DNA of 64,000 nucleotides from Rhizobium sp. ASV20 (GCF_016429015.1 NZ_JAELTU010000009.1:1-64000), one strand, 5' to 3'. Shown: positions 25,093-34,471, counted from the first letter of the stretch. Translations and numbers: made by a program. Notes: generated by a model not told the origin, from the sequence alone.

Positions 25093-25905
25093 TTAGCCGA
25101 CAAAGGCCCGTTCGATAACGAACTCGGCCGGCTTGCTGTTTGCACCTTCCGTGAGGCCCGCCTTTTCAAGCAGATCCTTCGTGTCCTTCAGCATCGCCGA
25201 AGAGCCGCAGATCATGCCGCGATCGGTGGCAATATCGAGGGCGGGGACACCGAGATCTGTGAAGAGCTTGCCGTTCTCGATGAGATCGGTAATGCGGCCG
25301 GTGAAGGGGAAATCCTCGCGGGTGACAGTCGCATAGTGGCGCAATTTGTCTCCGACGACTTCGCTCAGGAGTTCGTCGTTGCGGATTTCCTCGACCAGGT
25401 CGAAGCCGTATTTCAGCTCGGCAACATCTCGCGTCGTATGGGTAAGGATAACTTCCTCGAACTTCTCATAGGTCTCAGGATCGCGGATCAAGCTTGCAAA
25501 GGGCGCAATGCCGGTGCCGGTCGAGAACATATAGAGACGCCTGCCCGGCGTCAGTGCGTCGAGCACCAGCGTACCCGTCGGCTTCTTGCGCATCAGCACT
25601 TCGTCGCCGGGCTTGATGTTCTGCAGATGCGACGTCAGCGGGCCGTCCGGCACTTTGATGGAAAAGAATTCGAGTTCGTCCGCCCAGGCGGGACTTGCGA
25701 TCGAATAGGCACGATAGAGCGGCTTGCCATCGACCATGAGGCCGATCATCGCGAATTCGCCGGAGCGGAAACGGAAACCTTGCGGTCTGGTCATGGTAAA
25801 GCGAAAGAGCCGGTCGGTATAATGCGTGACGCTCAGCACCTTCTCGGCGAAGACGCCGGCTGGCACTGCTGAAGCGAACTCATCTGTCTTTGCGGGGGCG
25901 TTCAT
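25093..25905 (-). CDS. fpr: Ferredoxin--NADP(+) reductase
   Basis: A 270-residue flavoprotein that passes electrons between NADPH and ferredoxin or flavodoxin. The FAD-binding LYRAYSIASPAW (R-x-Y-S) lies near residue 63 and the pyrophosphate/NADP site STGTGIAPFASLIRD near 122. The C-terminus ends EFVIERAFVG, matching the short bacterial subclass that closes with an aromatic and small residues. It lies 205 bp upstream of the DUF934-cysI cluster on the same strand and could supply that reductase with electrons. A palindrome in its upstream region is listed separately. Confidence 0.93.
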   Translation of the reverse strand: MNAPAKTDEFASAVPAGVFAEKVLSVTHYTDRLFRFTMTRPQGFRFRSGEFAMIGLMVDGKPLYRAYSIASPAWADELEFFSIKVPDGPLTSHLQNIKPGDEVLMRKKPTGTLVLDALTPGRRLYMFSTGTGIAPFASLIRDPETYEKFEEVILTHTTRDVAELKYGFDLVEEIRNDELLSEVVGDKLRHYATVTREDFPFTGRITDLIENGKLFTDLGVPALDIATDRGMICGSSAMLKDTKDLLEKAGLTEGANSKPAEFVIERAFVG

Positions 25906-26023
25906 TCTGTTTCGGATCCCGTATTAATCTTGCACGTCTTCCCTGGCAGGCTCATTACGCGACGCTGATATTACACTATAGCCGGTTTTGAAAGGCATTC
26001 CATTCCAGCCGGCGGCACAGGAC

Positions 26024-26041
26024 TGAAATATGTATATTTCA
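26024..26041. promoter_or_regulatory. Perfect dyad upstream of fpr
   Basis: TGAAATAT-GT-ATATTTCA, an 8-bp perfect inverted repeat 119 bp before the fpr start codon, in the only non-coding stretch between fpr and the DUF934 gene. It is likely a protein binding site; no regulator family matches with confidence. Confidence 0.4.
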
Positions 26042-26110
26042 ATCAAGATTCCAGATCGCCAACACTATAAATCGACATATATCGACGGACCTAATAGCGG
26101 CCTTTCGACG

Positions 26111-26629
26111 TCAAGCCGACTTTGCCGGTAATCGTCGCCAGCTATAGGCCTGCCCGGCTTCGGCACGCCGCGCGGTTGGTTGATAGTAATGCGGAATGCC
26201 CGGCAGCCGATTTTCCGACAGCCGCTTCAATGCCGTTTCGTTGGTAACTGCGAAACTGTCGATCCCGACGCGCAGCATCAACGGAATCTGATCGATCAGC
26301 ACATCCCCGACGGCCCGCAATTCGCTCGTATAACCGAAGCGCTGGCGCAGCAACGAAGCGTGGCTGAAGGCACGGCCATCACTGAAAGCCGGAAACGCAA
26401 CGGCAACGATCGCGAGGCGATCAAGGTAAGGCTGAAGCCTGCTGACATCGTCTGCCGGCTTTATGACCACACCAAGGCCAGGTTCGTTGCTCTCTTCCGC
26501 CTTTGCGATGAGGGCATCGAGGCCAAGCAGCGGCTTTTGCGTCTCGGTTGCCTTCACCTCATCCGTTTCAATCACCCAGCCATCGTTTTCGACAAAACCG
26601 GTTTCCCGCCAGATTTTCGTCATGCTCAT
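26111..26629 (-). CDS. DUF934 protein linked to sulfite/nitrite reductase
   Basis: 172 residues of the DUF934 family, almost always encoded next to cysI-type reductases in proteobacteria; function unproven. Typical elements are LQPYLDRLAIVAVAFPAFSDGRAFSHASLLRQRFGY, here seen in its recognisable core FSDGRAFSHASLLR, and the C-terminal half ending in aromatic-rich YYQPTARR. No transmembrane segment. It follows cysI after 6 bp on the same strand, so they are cotranscribed. A role in assembling or supplying the reductase is inferred from context only. Confidence 0.85.
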   Translation of the reverse strand: MSMTKIWRETGFVENDGWVIETDEVKATETQKPLLGLDALIAKAEESNEPGLGVVIKPADDVSRLQPYLDRLAIVAVAFPAFSDGRAFSHASLLRQRFGYTSELRAVGDVLIDQIPLMLRVGIDSFAVTNETALKRLSENRLPGIPHYYQPTARRAEAGQAYSWRRLPAKSA

Positions 26630-26635
26630 CTCTCC

Positions 26636-28312
26636 TTACGCTGCTTCGGCTGCCGAAGACGAGCCGTAGAGCGCCTCCTTGAAAGGCTGCGGTCCGACAC
26701 GGCGATAGGCGTCGAGGAAAATTTCCGAAGGGTCAAGACGCAGGCCGAGATACGTATCGACGATCGTTTCGATGGCATCGGTTACCTTGTTCGGCTCGAA
26801 GCCTCGGCCGATGATTTCGCCGATCGACGTATTCTCGTCGCCGGAACCGCCGAGCGTGATCTGGTAAAGCTCTGCGCCCTTCTTCTCCACACCCAGCAAG
26901 CCAATGTGGCCGACATGGTGATGGCCGCAGGCATTGATGCAGCCGGAAATCTTGATCTTCAGCTCACCGATTTCAGCCTGACGCTCTGGCGAACCGAAGC
27001 GCGTGGAAATTTCCTGCGCAACCGGAATGGAGCGGGCATTGGCAAGAGCGCAGTAGTCGAGGCCCGGACAGGCAATGATATCGGTAATGAGGCCGGCATT
27101 CGCCGTTTCCAGTCCGATGGCAACCAGACCGCGATAAACCGCTTCAAGATCGGCGAGCGCGACATGTGGCAGGATGAGGTTCTGCTCGTGGCTCACGCGG
27201 ATTTCGTCGAAGGCATATTCTTCGGCGATATCGGCCACGGCATCCATCTGCACATCCGAGGCATCGCCCGGAATGCCGCCGATCGGCTTCAGTGAAATCG
27301 TCACCATGCCGTAATCGGGGTTCTTGTGCGGTTGCACATTCTGCTGCACCCAGCGGGCAAAGGCGGGATCCGCCTTCTTCCAGCGAGCGAGATTTTCCCA
27401 CCCTTCGGCGCGCTCTGGCAGCGCCGGCGGTTCGAAATAGGCCGAAATCGCCTGAACGTCTGCCTCCGGCAGCTTCAGTTCGGTGTCCTTGAGCTTGTCG
27501 AATTCGACCTCGACCTGACGCGCCAACTCCTCGGCGCCGGTTTCATGGACGAGGATCTTGATGCGCGCCTTGTATTTGTTGTCGCGGCGGCCATGCAGGT
27601 TGTAAACGCGCATGATCGCCGTCGTGTAGGACAGGAGATCCTCTTCCGGCAGGAAATCGCGGATCAACTTGGCGATGAGCGGCGTGCGGCCCTGCCCGCC
27701 TCCGACATAGACGGCAAAGCCGATCTCGCCCTTATCGTTCTTCTTCAGATGCAGGCCGATGTCATGCACCTGGATCGCCGCGCGGTCGCGCTCGGCGCCG
27801 GTGACGGCGATCTTGAACTTGCGCGGCAGGAAGGAGAATTCCGGATGAACGGAAGACCACTGACGCAGGATTTCGGCATAGGGCCTGGGATCTGCGACTT
27901 CATCGGCCGCAGCGCCGGCGAAATGATCGGCCGTCACGTTGCGAATGCAGTTGCCCGAGGTCTGAATGGCGTGCATTTCGACGGAAGCAAGGTCAGCCAG
28001 CGCGTCCGGCATCTCGGATAGCTTTGGCCAGTTGAACTGCAGGTTCTGGCGTGTCGTGAAGTGACCATAGCCGCGGTCATACGTGCGCGCGACATGGGCG
28101 AGCATGCGCATCTGGCGCGAACTTAACGTGCCGTAGGGAATGGCGATGCGCAGCATGTAGGCATGCAGCTGCAGATAGACGCCGTTCATCAAGCGCAATG
28201 GCTTGAAGGCATCTTCGGAAAGCTCACCCGAGAGGCGTCGCTCCACCTGATCGCGGAACTGTGCGACGCGTTCCGCAACAAAGGCGTGGTCGAATTCGTC
28301 GTAACGATACAT
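26636..28312 (-). CDS. cysI: Sulfite (nitrite/sulfite) reductase hemoprotein CysI
   Basis: A 558-residue siroheme/[4Fe-4S] reductase making sulfide from sulfite (or ammonia from nitrite). Two halves each have ferredoxin-like and siroheme domains. The cluster ligands are visible in ACPGLDYCALA near residue 415 and GCINACGHHHVGH near 460. In the N-terminal half, YGHFTTRQNLQFNW is the substrate and siroheme contact region. It opens MYRYDEFDHAFVAERV, as in rhizobial CysI. No flavoprotein CysJ gene is present, so ferredoxin is the likely donor. Neighbours DUF2849 and cysG are upstream, DUF934 downstream. Confidence 0.95.
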   Translation of the reverse strand: MYRYDEFDHAFVAERVAQFRDQVERRLSGELSEDAFKPLRLMNGVYLQLHAYMLRIAIPYGTLSSRQMRMLAHVARTYDRGYGHFTTRQNLQFNWPKLSEMPDALADLASVEMHAIQTSGNCIRNVTADHFAGAAADEVADPRPYAEILRQWSSVHPEFSFLPRKFKIAVTGAERDRAAIQVHDIGLHLKKNDKGEIGFAVYVGGGQGRTPLIAKLIRDFLPEEDLLSYTTAIMRVYNLHGRRDNKYKARIKILVHETGAEELARQVEVEFDKLKDTELKLPEADVQAISAYFEPPALPERAEGWENLARWKKADPAFARWVQQNVQPHKNPDYGMVTISLKPIGGIPGDASDVQMDAVADIAEEYAFDEIRVSHEQNLILPHVALADLEAVYRGLVAIGLETANAGLITDIIACPGLDYCALANARSIPVAQEISTRFGSPERQAEIGELKIKISGCINACGHHHVGHIGLLGVEKKGAELYQITLGGSGDENTSIGEIIGRGFEPNKVTDAIETIVDTYLGLRLDPSEIFLDAYRRVGPQPFKEALYGSSSAAEAA

Positions 28313-28329
28313 GATTTCCTCGGGACTTC

Positions 28330-28644
28330 TCAGACTGCAATGAATTCAGGATCAGCAGCGGCGTAACCCGGCGCGTACTCCATCGTTGGGCCTTCGGCAC
28401 GAATACGCTCACGCAGGCGCAGCGGCCAGAGCTTGCCATCGGTCTCGCGAACATCGACGAGGTTGACGTCGACGACCTTGTTGTCGGCATAGGCCTTCTT
28501 GCCGATCGCTTCCAAAGCAGCTTCCGCTTCAGCATGGCGAGCGACGAGCGCCTCCTGCAGCGATGTCACCCACTCACCATTCGCGTTCAGCCAAACGGCG
28601 ACGCCATCGGTGAGCCGGTTTGCGGTCAGAACCTTGTCGACCAT
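28330..28644 (-). CDS. DUF2849 protein of the cysG-cysI cluster
   Basis: A 104-residue cytoplasmic protein of the DUF2849 family, found in alphaproteobacteria between siroheme synthase and sulfite reductase genes. It starts MVDKVLTANRLTDGVAVWLN and ends with a tail holding PTMEYAPGYAAADPEF. No catalytic motif visible. Three bases separate it from cysG and 17 from cysI, which indicates one operon and possibly a helper for the reductase. Function unknown. Confidence 0.85.
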   Translation of the reverse strand: MVDKVLTANRLTDGVAVWLNANGEWVTSLQEALVARHAEAEAALEAIGKKAYADNKVVDVNLVDVRETDGKLWPLRLRERIRAEGPTMEYAPGYAAADPEFIAV

Positions 28645-28647
28645 TAA

Positions 28648-30090
28648 TCAGCTCCTTGCATAGTCATGAGCAACGGTCTCACGGCGGACCAGCGGCTCAG
28701 ATTGTTCGAAATTCGCACCGGCGACGGCATCGCCGATGATAACCATCACCGGCCCGCTCAATTCCTCGCGGTGCTCGAGGTCAGGAAGATCCCGCAATAT
28801 CCCATGCATCAGCCGGCGGTCACGACGGCTGGCATTCTCGATAACGGCAACGGTCGTTTCAGGCGGCAGGCCGGCCTGCATCAGGCGGCCGGCAACCGAA
28901 GCAGCCACCGTGCGCCCCATATAGACGGCGATCGTCGCACCCGATACGGCCAGGCTCGCCCAATCGGGCAAAACATCGCCCGTGAGATCGTGACCCGTGG
29001 TGAAGACCAGCGACGAGGCAACGCCACGCAGCGTCAGCGGCAATTCGAAATCCGCGGCGGCGGCGAAAGCGGATGTGATGCCGGGAACGATCTCATAGCC
29101 AATGCCGGCGGCACGCAAAGCTGCCATTTCCTCGCCCGCGCGGCCATAGACCAGCGGATCACCCGACTTCAGCCGCACCACGCGCTTGCCTTCACGGCCA
29201 AGCTGCACCAGCAGATCGTTGATCTCTTCCTGCGACTTGCTATGGCATCCCTTGCGCTTGCCGACCGACAGGCGCTCGGCATCACGGCGGCCCATGTCGA
29301 CGATCGCCTGCGGCACGAGCGCATCGTAGACGATGACATCGGCTTCCATCATCACGCGCTGGGCTCGCAACGTCAGCAGATCCTCGGCGCCAGGGCCGGC
29401 GCCAACCAGCCAGACGCGACCCTGGATGTCACCGGATGACTGCAGCAGCTGACCGGCTGCCTGCTCGGCCTGCGAGATATGGCCGGCGTTGACGGCGTCT
29501 GCAACGGGCCCGGAGAAGAACCGCCGCCAGAAGACACGGCGCGCTACGCCACGCGGCACAAGATGCTCGACCGGCTTGCGAAAGCGCGTCGCCAGTTCCG
29601 CCAACTTGCCGAGCGAAGGCGACAGCATCTGATCGATCTGCGCCCGGATCATTTGCGCCAGCACCGGACCAGCGCCTTCTGTGCCGATGGCAACAGCCAC
29701 AGGCGCGCGGTTGACGAGTGCCGGCGTATAGAAATCGCAATAGTCGGGCTGATCAACAGCATTTGCTGGAATTCGCTCGGCTCGAGCGGCGTCGACAATC
29801 CGGCGATCCGCCTCGGCATCACCGGTGGCAGCGAAGACAAGCGTCGCGCCTTTCACGTGATGCAAGGAGAACTCGCTGCGGACAGTCTCTATGCGATTGG
29901 CGATAAGGAATGCGTGGTAATCAGCTTCCGGCGCCTGAACATAGGCGATAATCTTCGCCTGGGTGTTCATCAGCAATCGCGCCTTGGCAAAGGCTTCGTC
30001 GCCATCGCCAAACACGGCCGCAACCCTTCCATCGATACGGAAGAAGGCGGGAAACACCGAAAGCTGATCAGTCCTGGGAGGCATCGTCAT
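28648..30090 (-). CDS. cysG: Siroheme synthase CysG
   Basis: Trifunctional: methylates uroporphyrinogen III, then oxidises precorrin-2 and inserts iron to make siroheme for CysI. It has about 480 residues. The N-terminal Rossmann dehydrogenase/ferrochelatase part is at about 10-210. The methyltransferase part starts at VWLVGAGPGAEDLLTLRA (GAGPG site) and includes VRLKSGDPLVYGRAGEE. I favour the ATG at 30088-30090 (MTMPPRTDQL); an in-frame ATG 13 codons upstream has a weaker context. First gene of the cysG-DUF2849-cysI-DUF934 operon. Confidence 0.93.
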   Translation of the reverse strand: MTMPPRTDQLSVFPAFFRIDGRVAAVFGDGDEAFAKARLLMNTQAKIIAYVQAPEADYHAFLIANRIETVRSEFSLHHVKGATLVFAATGDAEADRRIVDAARAERIPANAVDQPDYCDFYTPALVNRAPVAVAIGTEGAGPVLAQMIRAQIDQMLSPSLGKLAELATRFRKPVEHLVPRGVARRVFWRRFFSGPVADAVNAGHISQAEQAAGQLLQSSGDIQGRVWLVGAGPGAEDLLTLRAQRVMMEADVIVYDALVPQAIVDMGRRDAERLSVGKRKGCHSKSQEEINDLLVQLGREGKRVVRLKSGDPLVYGRAGEEMAALRAAGIGYEIVPGITSAFAAAADFELPLTLRGVASSLVFTTGHDLTGDVLPDWASLAVSGATIAVYMGRTVAASVAGRLMQAGLPPETTVAVIENASRRDRRLMHGILRDLPDLEHREELSGPVMVIIGDAVAGANFEQSEPLVRRETVAHDYARS

Positions 30091-30377
30091 TCCAATTCGA
30101 AGTTCGCTGAATATCGCCTCAGCGGCCAAGAGATTGAAGAAACAGAAATTCTAATGCCCCTGCGTGAGCGTATTCTTTTGCTCGACAAGGCAAGGATTTG
30201 AGCAAAACTCACCGGGCGAGCAGATTGATTTAAATACAGGAAATCTATAGACTTTTAGAATTCACTATGGTCCCCGGCGATTTCATTGCCTGTGGCAAAC
30301 GCCGCGTCATCGTCTTTTGCGCATTTCGCCCGACGGGCAATCCCGCTAGATTGGATGAAATTTTTCGGAGCATTTCC

Positions 30378-30965
30378 TTGTCGGACAACACGATCGCAGC
30401 CCGCCTTCTCGACGTCGTCGAACATGACATACTGCCGCTGACCCGAAAGGGAGTGGCGGCAGGAAACAAGGTTTTCGGAGCGGCAATCCTCCGCAAATCC
30501 GACCTCTCCCTTGTCATTGCCGAAACCAACAACGAGTTGGAAAATCCGCTCTGGCACGGAGAAGTGCACGCGCTGAAGCGCTTTTACGAACTGGGCGAGA
30601 AGCCGGCGACCAAGGATCTGATCTTCCTGTCGACCCACGAACCGTGCACCATGTGCATGTCGGCCATCACCTGGGCTGGTTTCGACAATTTCTATTATTT
30701 CTTCAGCCACGAGGATTCCCGGGATGCGTTTGCAATCCCGCATGATCTCAAGATCTTGAAGGAAGTCTTCGGTCTGGAGCCGGGCGGCTATCGCCGAAGC
30801 AACGCGTTCTGGAGCAGCTTTGCGATTTCCGATCTGGTCGAGACGGAAGCGGATCCACGCAAAGGCGAACTGAAGGGGCAGACGGCGCGTATCAAGGCAG
30901 CCTATGCCGGATTGTCCGACAGCTACCAGGCGTCGAAGAGCGACAACGACATCCCCCTGAACTGA
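30378..30965 (+). CDS. Nucleoside/tRNA-adenosine-type deaminase family protein
   Basis: 195 residues, starting from TTG at 30378 with CGGAG seven bases before. The open frame extends 37 codons further to ATG 30267, but that leader has no family similarity. The zinc-hydrolase motifs of the cytidine/deoxycytidylate deaminase superfamily are clear: WHGEVHALKRF (zinc His and catalytic Glu) and EPCTMCMSAI (two zinc Cys). The overall form is closest to guanine/nucleoside deaminases rather than TadA. The substrate is unknown. 22 bp before mazG on the same strand, so probably cotranscribed as house-cleaning genes. Confidence 0.82.
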   Translation: MSDNTIAARLLDVVEHDILPLTRKGVAAGNKVFGAAILRKSDLSLVIAETNNELENPLWHGEVHALKRFYELGEKPATKDLIFLSTHEPCTMCMSAITWAGFDNFYYFFSHEDSRDAFAIPHDLKILKEVFGLEPGGYRRSNAFWSSFAISDLVETEADPRKGELKGQTARIKAAYAGLSDSYQASKSDNDIPLN

Positions 30966-30987
30966 ATCAGCAAGACCCGAGGCAACG

Positions 30988-31836
30988 ATGGAAGCATCGC
31001 GAGACATTTCCCGTCTGATCGACATCATGGCGGCGCTGCGAAATCCCGAGAGCGGCTGCCCTTGGGATATCGTCCAGACCTTCGATACCATCAAGCCCTA
31101 TACGATCGAGGAGGCCTATGAGGTCGCGGATGCGATCGAGCGCAAGGATAATGACGATCTTTGCGACGAGCTCGGCGATCTCCTGCTTCAGGTTGTCTTC
31201 CATGCCCGAATCGCCGAGGAGGCCGGCGTCTTTTCCTTCGGCGACGTCGTGCATGCCATCACCCGCAAGATGATCCGCCGCCATCCGCATGTCTTTGCTG
31301 TCTCCGACGCCAAGACCGAAGATGCGGTGACGCTGCAATGGGATCGGATCAAGGCGGAAGAAAAGCGCGAACGAGCCGAACGCCGCGCCAAGAGCGGCAT
31401 TACGGAAGATTTCAAGGCCGGCTACCTGGGCTCGGTGCAACGGACCTTCCCTGCCCTGACGGAAGCTTTGAAGTTGCAGGAACGGGCAGCCAAGGTCGGC
31501 TTCGATTGGTCGGCGCCGGAACCGATCCTGGACAAGATCGAAGAGGAGATCGGCGAGCTACGAGTAGCGCTCGCAAGCGGCGACAAGGCGAAAGTCACCG
31601 ATGAACTCGGCGACTTGATCTTTGCCGTCGTCAATATCGGCCGCCATGTGAACACCGACCCCGAACAGGCCCTGCGCGGCACGAACACCAAGTTCCGCCG
31701 CCGCTTCCATCACATCGAGACGACACTCGAAGCTGAAGGCGAGACGCTTGAGGGCGCTTCGCTGGAGCGCATGGAGGAAATCTGGCAGTCGGCCAAGGCT
31801 ATCGAACGGCAGCTTGGCGGCGTAAAGACCGCCTAG
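30988..31836 (+). CDS. mazG: Nucleoside triphosphate pyrophosphohydrolase MazG
   Basis: 282 residues, the full two-domain form. Each half is an all-alpha NTP-PPase that hydrolyses NTPs to NMP and pyrophosphate, removing aberrant nucleotides. The first half carries EEAYEVADAIE followed by DELGDLLLQVVFHA (the metal-binding E-x2-E, E-x2-D pattern). The second carries EEEIGELRVAL and DELGDLIFAVVNIGRH. It begins RDISRLIDIMAALRNPESGC, the conserved opening. It ends 6 bp before the convergent hflX stop. Confidence 0.95.
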   Translation: MEASRDISRLIDIMAALRNPESGCPWDIVQTFDTIKPYTIEEAYEVADAIERKDNDDLCDELGDLLLQVVFHARIAEEAGVFSFGDVVHAITRKMIRRHPHVFAVSDAKTEDAVTLQWDRIKAEEKRERAERRAKSGITEDFKAGYLGSVQRTFPALTEALKLQERAAKVGFDWSAPEPILDKIEEEIGELRVALASGDKAKVTDELGDLIFAVVNIGRHVNTDPEQALRGTNTKFRRRFHHIETTLEAEGETLEGASLERMEEIWQSAKAIERQLGGVKTA

Positions 31837-31842
31837 AAGCCC

Positions 31843-33177
31843 CTATTCCCAATCCTCGCGCTGCGGCTTCGGGCCATTGCCCATGCGCCGCTCCAGTTCG
31901 ACCGCCTCGGTCTCCGTCAGGCGCACTTCGAGCGTGACAGTGCCGTCCTCATTGTCCTCGCGATTGTCGACGATGGCGTGATTGTACAGCCAAGGCAGCA
32001 ACGCCAGTTTCTCCACGGGCAGCGTGATGGTCGTTTCCGTCAAAACGCCGGAGAGACGCCGGCTGATTTCATCCATCAGACGATCGACGCCTTCACCGCT
32101 CTTCGCGGAAACAGCAATGACGTTTTCCGTCGTCGATGCCTTCTGAACGATGGCGTCGTGTGCTTCCGGCTCCAGGCGGTCGATCTTGTTCCAGACCTCG
32201 AGAATGCGCTCGGCGCCCTCAGCTTCACCGATGCCGAGATCGCCAAGGATGCGCATGACATCGGCGCTCTGGACCTGATTGTCGTCATCCGACAGATCGC
32301 GCACATGGAGGATGAGGTCAGCTTCCAGCACCTCTTCCAGCGTCGCACGAAACGCCGCCACAAGATGCGTCGGCAGATCCGAGATGAAACCGACGGTATC
32401 GGAGAGGATGACGGTGCGGCCGTGCGGCAGCTTCATGCGGCGCAGCGTCGGATCGAGCGTCGCAAACAACATGTCTTCGGCGAGAACGCCCGCGCCGGTG
32501 ATGCGGTTGAACAGCGTCGACTTTCCGGCATTGGTATAGCCGACCAGTGCCACGATCGGATGCGGCACCTTCCGGCGCTTGGCGCGATGCAGCTGACGAG
32601 TTCGGACGACCTGCTCGAGCTCTCGCTCCAGCCGGATGATCCGTTCCTGCAGCATGCGTCGGTCGGCTTCGATCTGCGTTTCACCGGGACCGCCCATGAA
32701 ACCCGCGCCGCCACGCTGGCGCTCAAGGTGGGTCCAGCTTCGAACCAGACGGCCCTTCTGATAATTCAGATGCGCAAGCTCGACCTGCAGCGTGCCTTCC
32801 TTGGTGGACGCACGGCGTCCGAAAATTTCAAGAATGAGGCCGGTACGGTCGATGACCTTGGCGTTCCATGCCTTCTCGAGATTGCGCTGCTGCACCGGCG
32901 TCAAGGGATGATCGACGATGACAAGCCCGGCATTGAACTCGTCGAGCAGCGCAAGGATTTCCTCGATCTTTCCGGTGCCGAGCAGTGTTGCCGGCCGCGG
33001 ATCGTTGATCGGGACAATCGAGCCGTTGACGACTTCAAGGTCGATGGCAAGCGCAAGACCCTTGGCCTCCTCCAGCCGGCTTTCGGGCGGGCGCGAGATG
33101 GAGATGGCGCTATCGGCCTGAGCGGAGCGCGCCGCACGCGCCTGTTTCAATACAGGCACGACGACGACAGCGCGCAT
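31843..33177 (-). CDS. hflX: Ribosome-associated GTPase HflX
   Basis: A 444-residue Obg-HflX GTPase that binds the 50S subunit and rescues or splits ribosomes under stress. The N-terminal HflX domain has the glycine-rich linker RGGAGFMGGPGETQIEADRR. The G domain has GYTNAGKSTLFN (G1), DTVGFISDLP (G3) and NKID (G4). The C-terminal part ends WLYNHAIVD then a basic tail. It sits downstream of hfq, its usual neighbour. The TTG/ATG start choice is not critical; the frame's first ATG is taken. Confidence 0.95.
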   Translation of the reverse strand: MRAVVVVPVLKQARAARSAQADSAISISRPPESRLEEAKGLALAIDLEVVNGSIVPINDPRPATLLGTGKIEEILALLDEFNAGLVIVDHPLTPVQQRNLEKAWNAKVIDRTGLILEIFGRRASTKEGTLQVELAHLNYQKGRLVRSWTHLERQRGGAGFMGGPGETQIEADRRMLQERIIRLERELEQVVRTRQLHRAKRRKVPHPIVALVGYTNAGKSTLFNRITGAGVLAEDMLFATLDPTLRRMKLPHGRTVILSDTVGFISDLPTHLVAAFRATLEEVLEADLILHVRDLSDDDNQVQSADVMRILGDLGIGEAEGAERILEVWNKIDRLEPEAHDAIVQKASTTENVIAVSAKSGEGVDRLMDEISRRLSGVLTETTITLPVEKLALLPWLYNHAIVDNREDNEDGTVTLEVRLTETEAVELERRMGNGPKPQREDWE

Positions 33178-33255
33178 ATCATCCCGGTGCTTTACAGTCT
33201 CCGGGATGAGGGAATCATTTTTGGTATCGCGTGTCGTGATAGTAGAAAGTCCTGG

Positions 33256-33498
33256 TTAGGATGCGGCTTCTTCGCTCTCGAACATCTGCATGGGCTGACC
33301 CGGCATGATCGTCGAGATCGCATGCTTGTAAACGAGCTGCGAATGGCCATCGCGGCGGAGCAGAACACAGAAATTGTCGAACGAGGTCACGACACCTGTG
33401 AGCTTCACGCCGTTAATCAAAAAAATTGTCAGTGAAATCTTTTGCTTGCGAACAGTATTGAGAAACAAGTCCTGCAAGTTCTGAGAACGTTCCGCCAT
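33256..33498 (-). CDS. hfq: RNA chaperone Hfq
   Basis: 80 residues, the full short Sm-like protein that pairs small RNAs with mRNAs; in rhizobia it affects nitrogen fixation control. The Sm1 region is [20 protein letters not shown] and the Sm2 signature is [11 protein letters not shown] (YKHAIST), with the RNA-facing [11 protein letters not shown] between. A small hairpin (CCGAC-CTAA-GTCGG, 33521-33534) lies in the leader and a palindrome ATATCATGATAT at 33539-33550. Located between dat and hflX on the same strand. Confidence 0.97.
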
Positions 33499-33607
33499 CG
33501 CGCCGCTTCTTTCTTTTTTGCCGACCTAAGTCGGTGAAATATCATGATATACAGAAACCCCGGGACCGGAGATGCCCTCATTCTCTCCTACCCAGCGCAT
33601 GTTGGTA

Positions 33608-34471
33608 TCAAATCACAGTCTTTTCCGCAACGTCGAAAAAGGCTTCGCGAATTTTCTGTGACATGCTGCCCGGATGGCCGTTGGCGATGGTTTCCCCATC
33701 GATCGAAACGACCGGAAAGCAGATGCTTGTTGCCGCCGTGATGAAGACTTCGCGCGCCTTCATCATCTCCTCGACGGAGAAGAATCGCTCGACAATCGAC
33801 ACGTCGAGCTTGGCCGCGACATCCAACAGGGTCGTGCGAGTGATGCCGCGCAGAATGCCGTGCTCGGCCGGTCGCGTCACGAGATTTCCGTCATGATCCA
33901 CAACCCAGACGTTGGTGGCGGCCCCTTCCTTCACCATGCCGTTGTGATCGATATAGATCGCTTCCTGCGCTCCGGCTTCCTTGGCCTGCTGGCGGGCCAT
34001 CGCGTTCGGCAACAGGCCGACCGATTTGATATCGACGCGATCCCAGCGGTTGTCACGGACGGTGATCGCCTTGATGCCATTGGCGTTTTTCTTCGCGATG
34101 GCGGACTGGTCAGTGCTCTTGGCGGTGACGACGATCGACGATGGTGTGCCGGCCGGCGGGAAAACGTGATCGCGCCTAGCAACACCGCGCGTGACCTGCA
34201 GGTAGAACAGGCCGTTGCGGACGTGGTTGCGGCGCAGCGTCTCGCGAATCACGAGAACGAGCGCCGCGCGTGCCATCGGCCACGCAATGCGCAGTTCGCT
34301 CAGCGAGCGGTTGAGCCGATCGAGATGGCGCGTCAGATCGACGATCACACCATGGCGCACCTCGCAAACCTCGTAGACGCCATCGGCAAACTGATAGCCC
34401 CGATCCTCGATATGCACCGTTGCATCGCTATGACTGACGTAGCGACCGTTCACATAAGCTATTCTCGGCAT
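33608..34471 (-). CDS. dat: D-amino acid aminotransferase (class IV PLP)
   Basis: A 287-residue fold-type IV aminotransferase, probably interconverting D-alanine and D-glutamate for cell-wall use. It opens MPRIAYVNGRYVSHSDATVH and IEDRGYQFADGVYEV, typical of D-amino acid transaminases. The PLP lysine lies in VDIKSVGLLPNAMARQQA and the glutamate in GMVKEGAATNVWVV. It could also act on branched amino acids, but the RGYQFADGVYE form favours the D-specific group. It stands between ntrX (48 bp upstream) and hfq. Confidence 0.88.
   Translation of the reverse strand: MPRIAYVNGRYVSHSDATVHIEDRGYQFADGVYEVCEVRHGVIVDLTRHLDRLNRSLSELRIAWPMARAALVLVIRETLRRNHVRNGLFYLQVTRGVARRDHVFPPAGTPSSIVVTAKSTDQSAIAKKNANGIKAITVRDNRWDRVDIKSVGLLPNAMARQQAKEAGAQEAIYIDHNGMVKEGAATNVWVVDHDGNLVTRPAEHGILRGITRTTLLDVAAKLDVSIVERFFSVEEMMKAREVFITAATSICFPVVSIDGETIANGHPGSMSQKIREAFFDVAEKTVI

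Noticed and set aside
33521..33534. Hairpin before hfq considered as the dat terminator
   Set aside because: On the minus strand it is followed by A residues, not T, so it does not fit an intrinsic terminator for dat.
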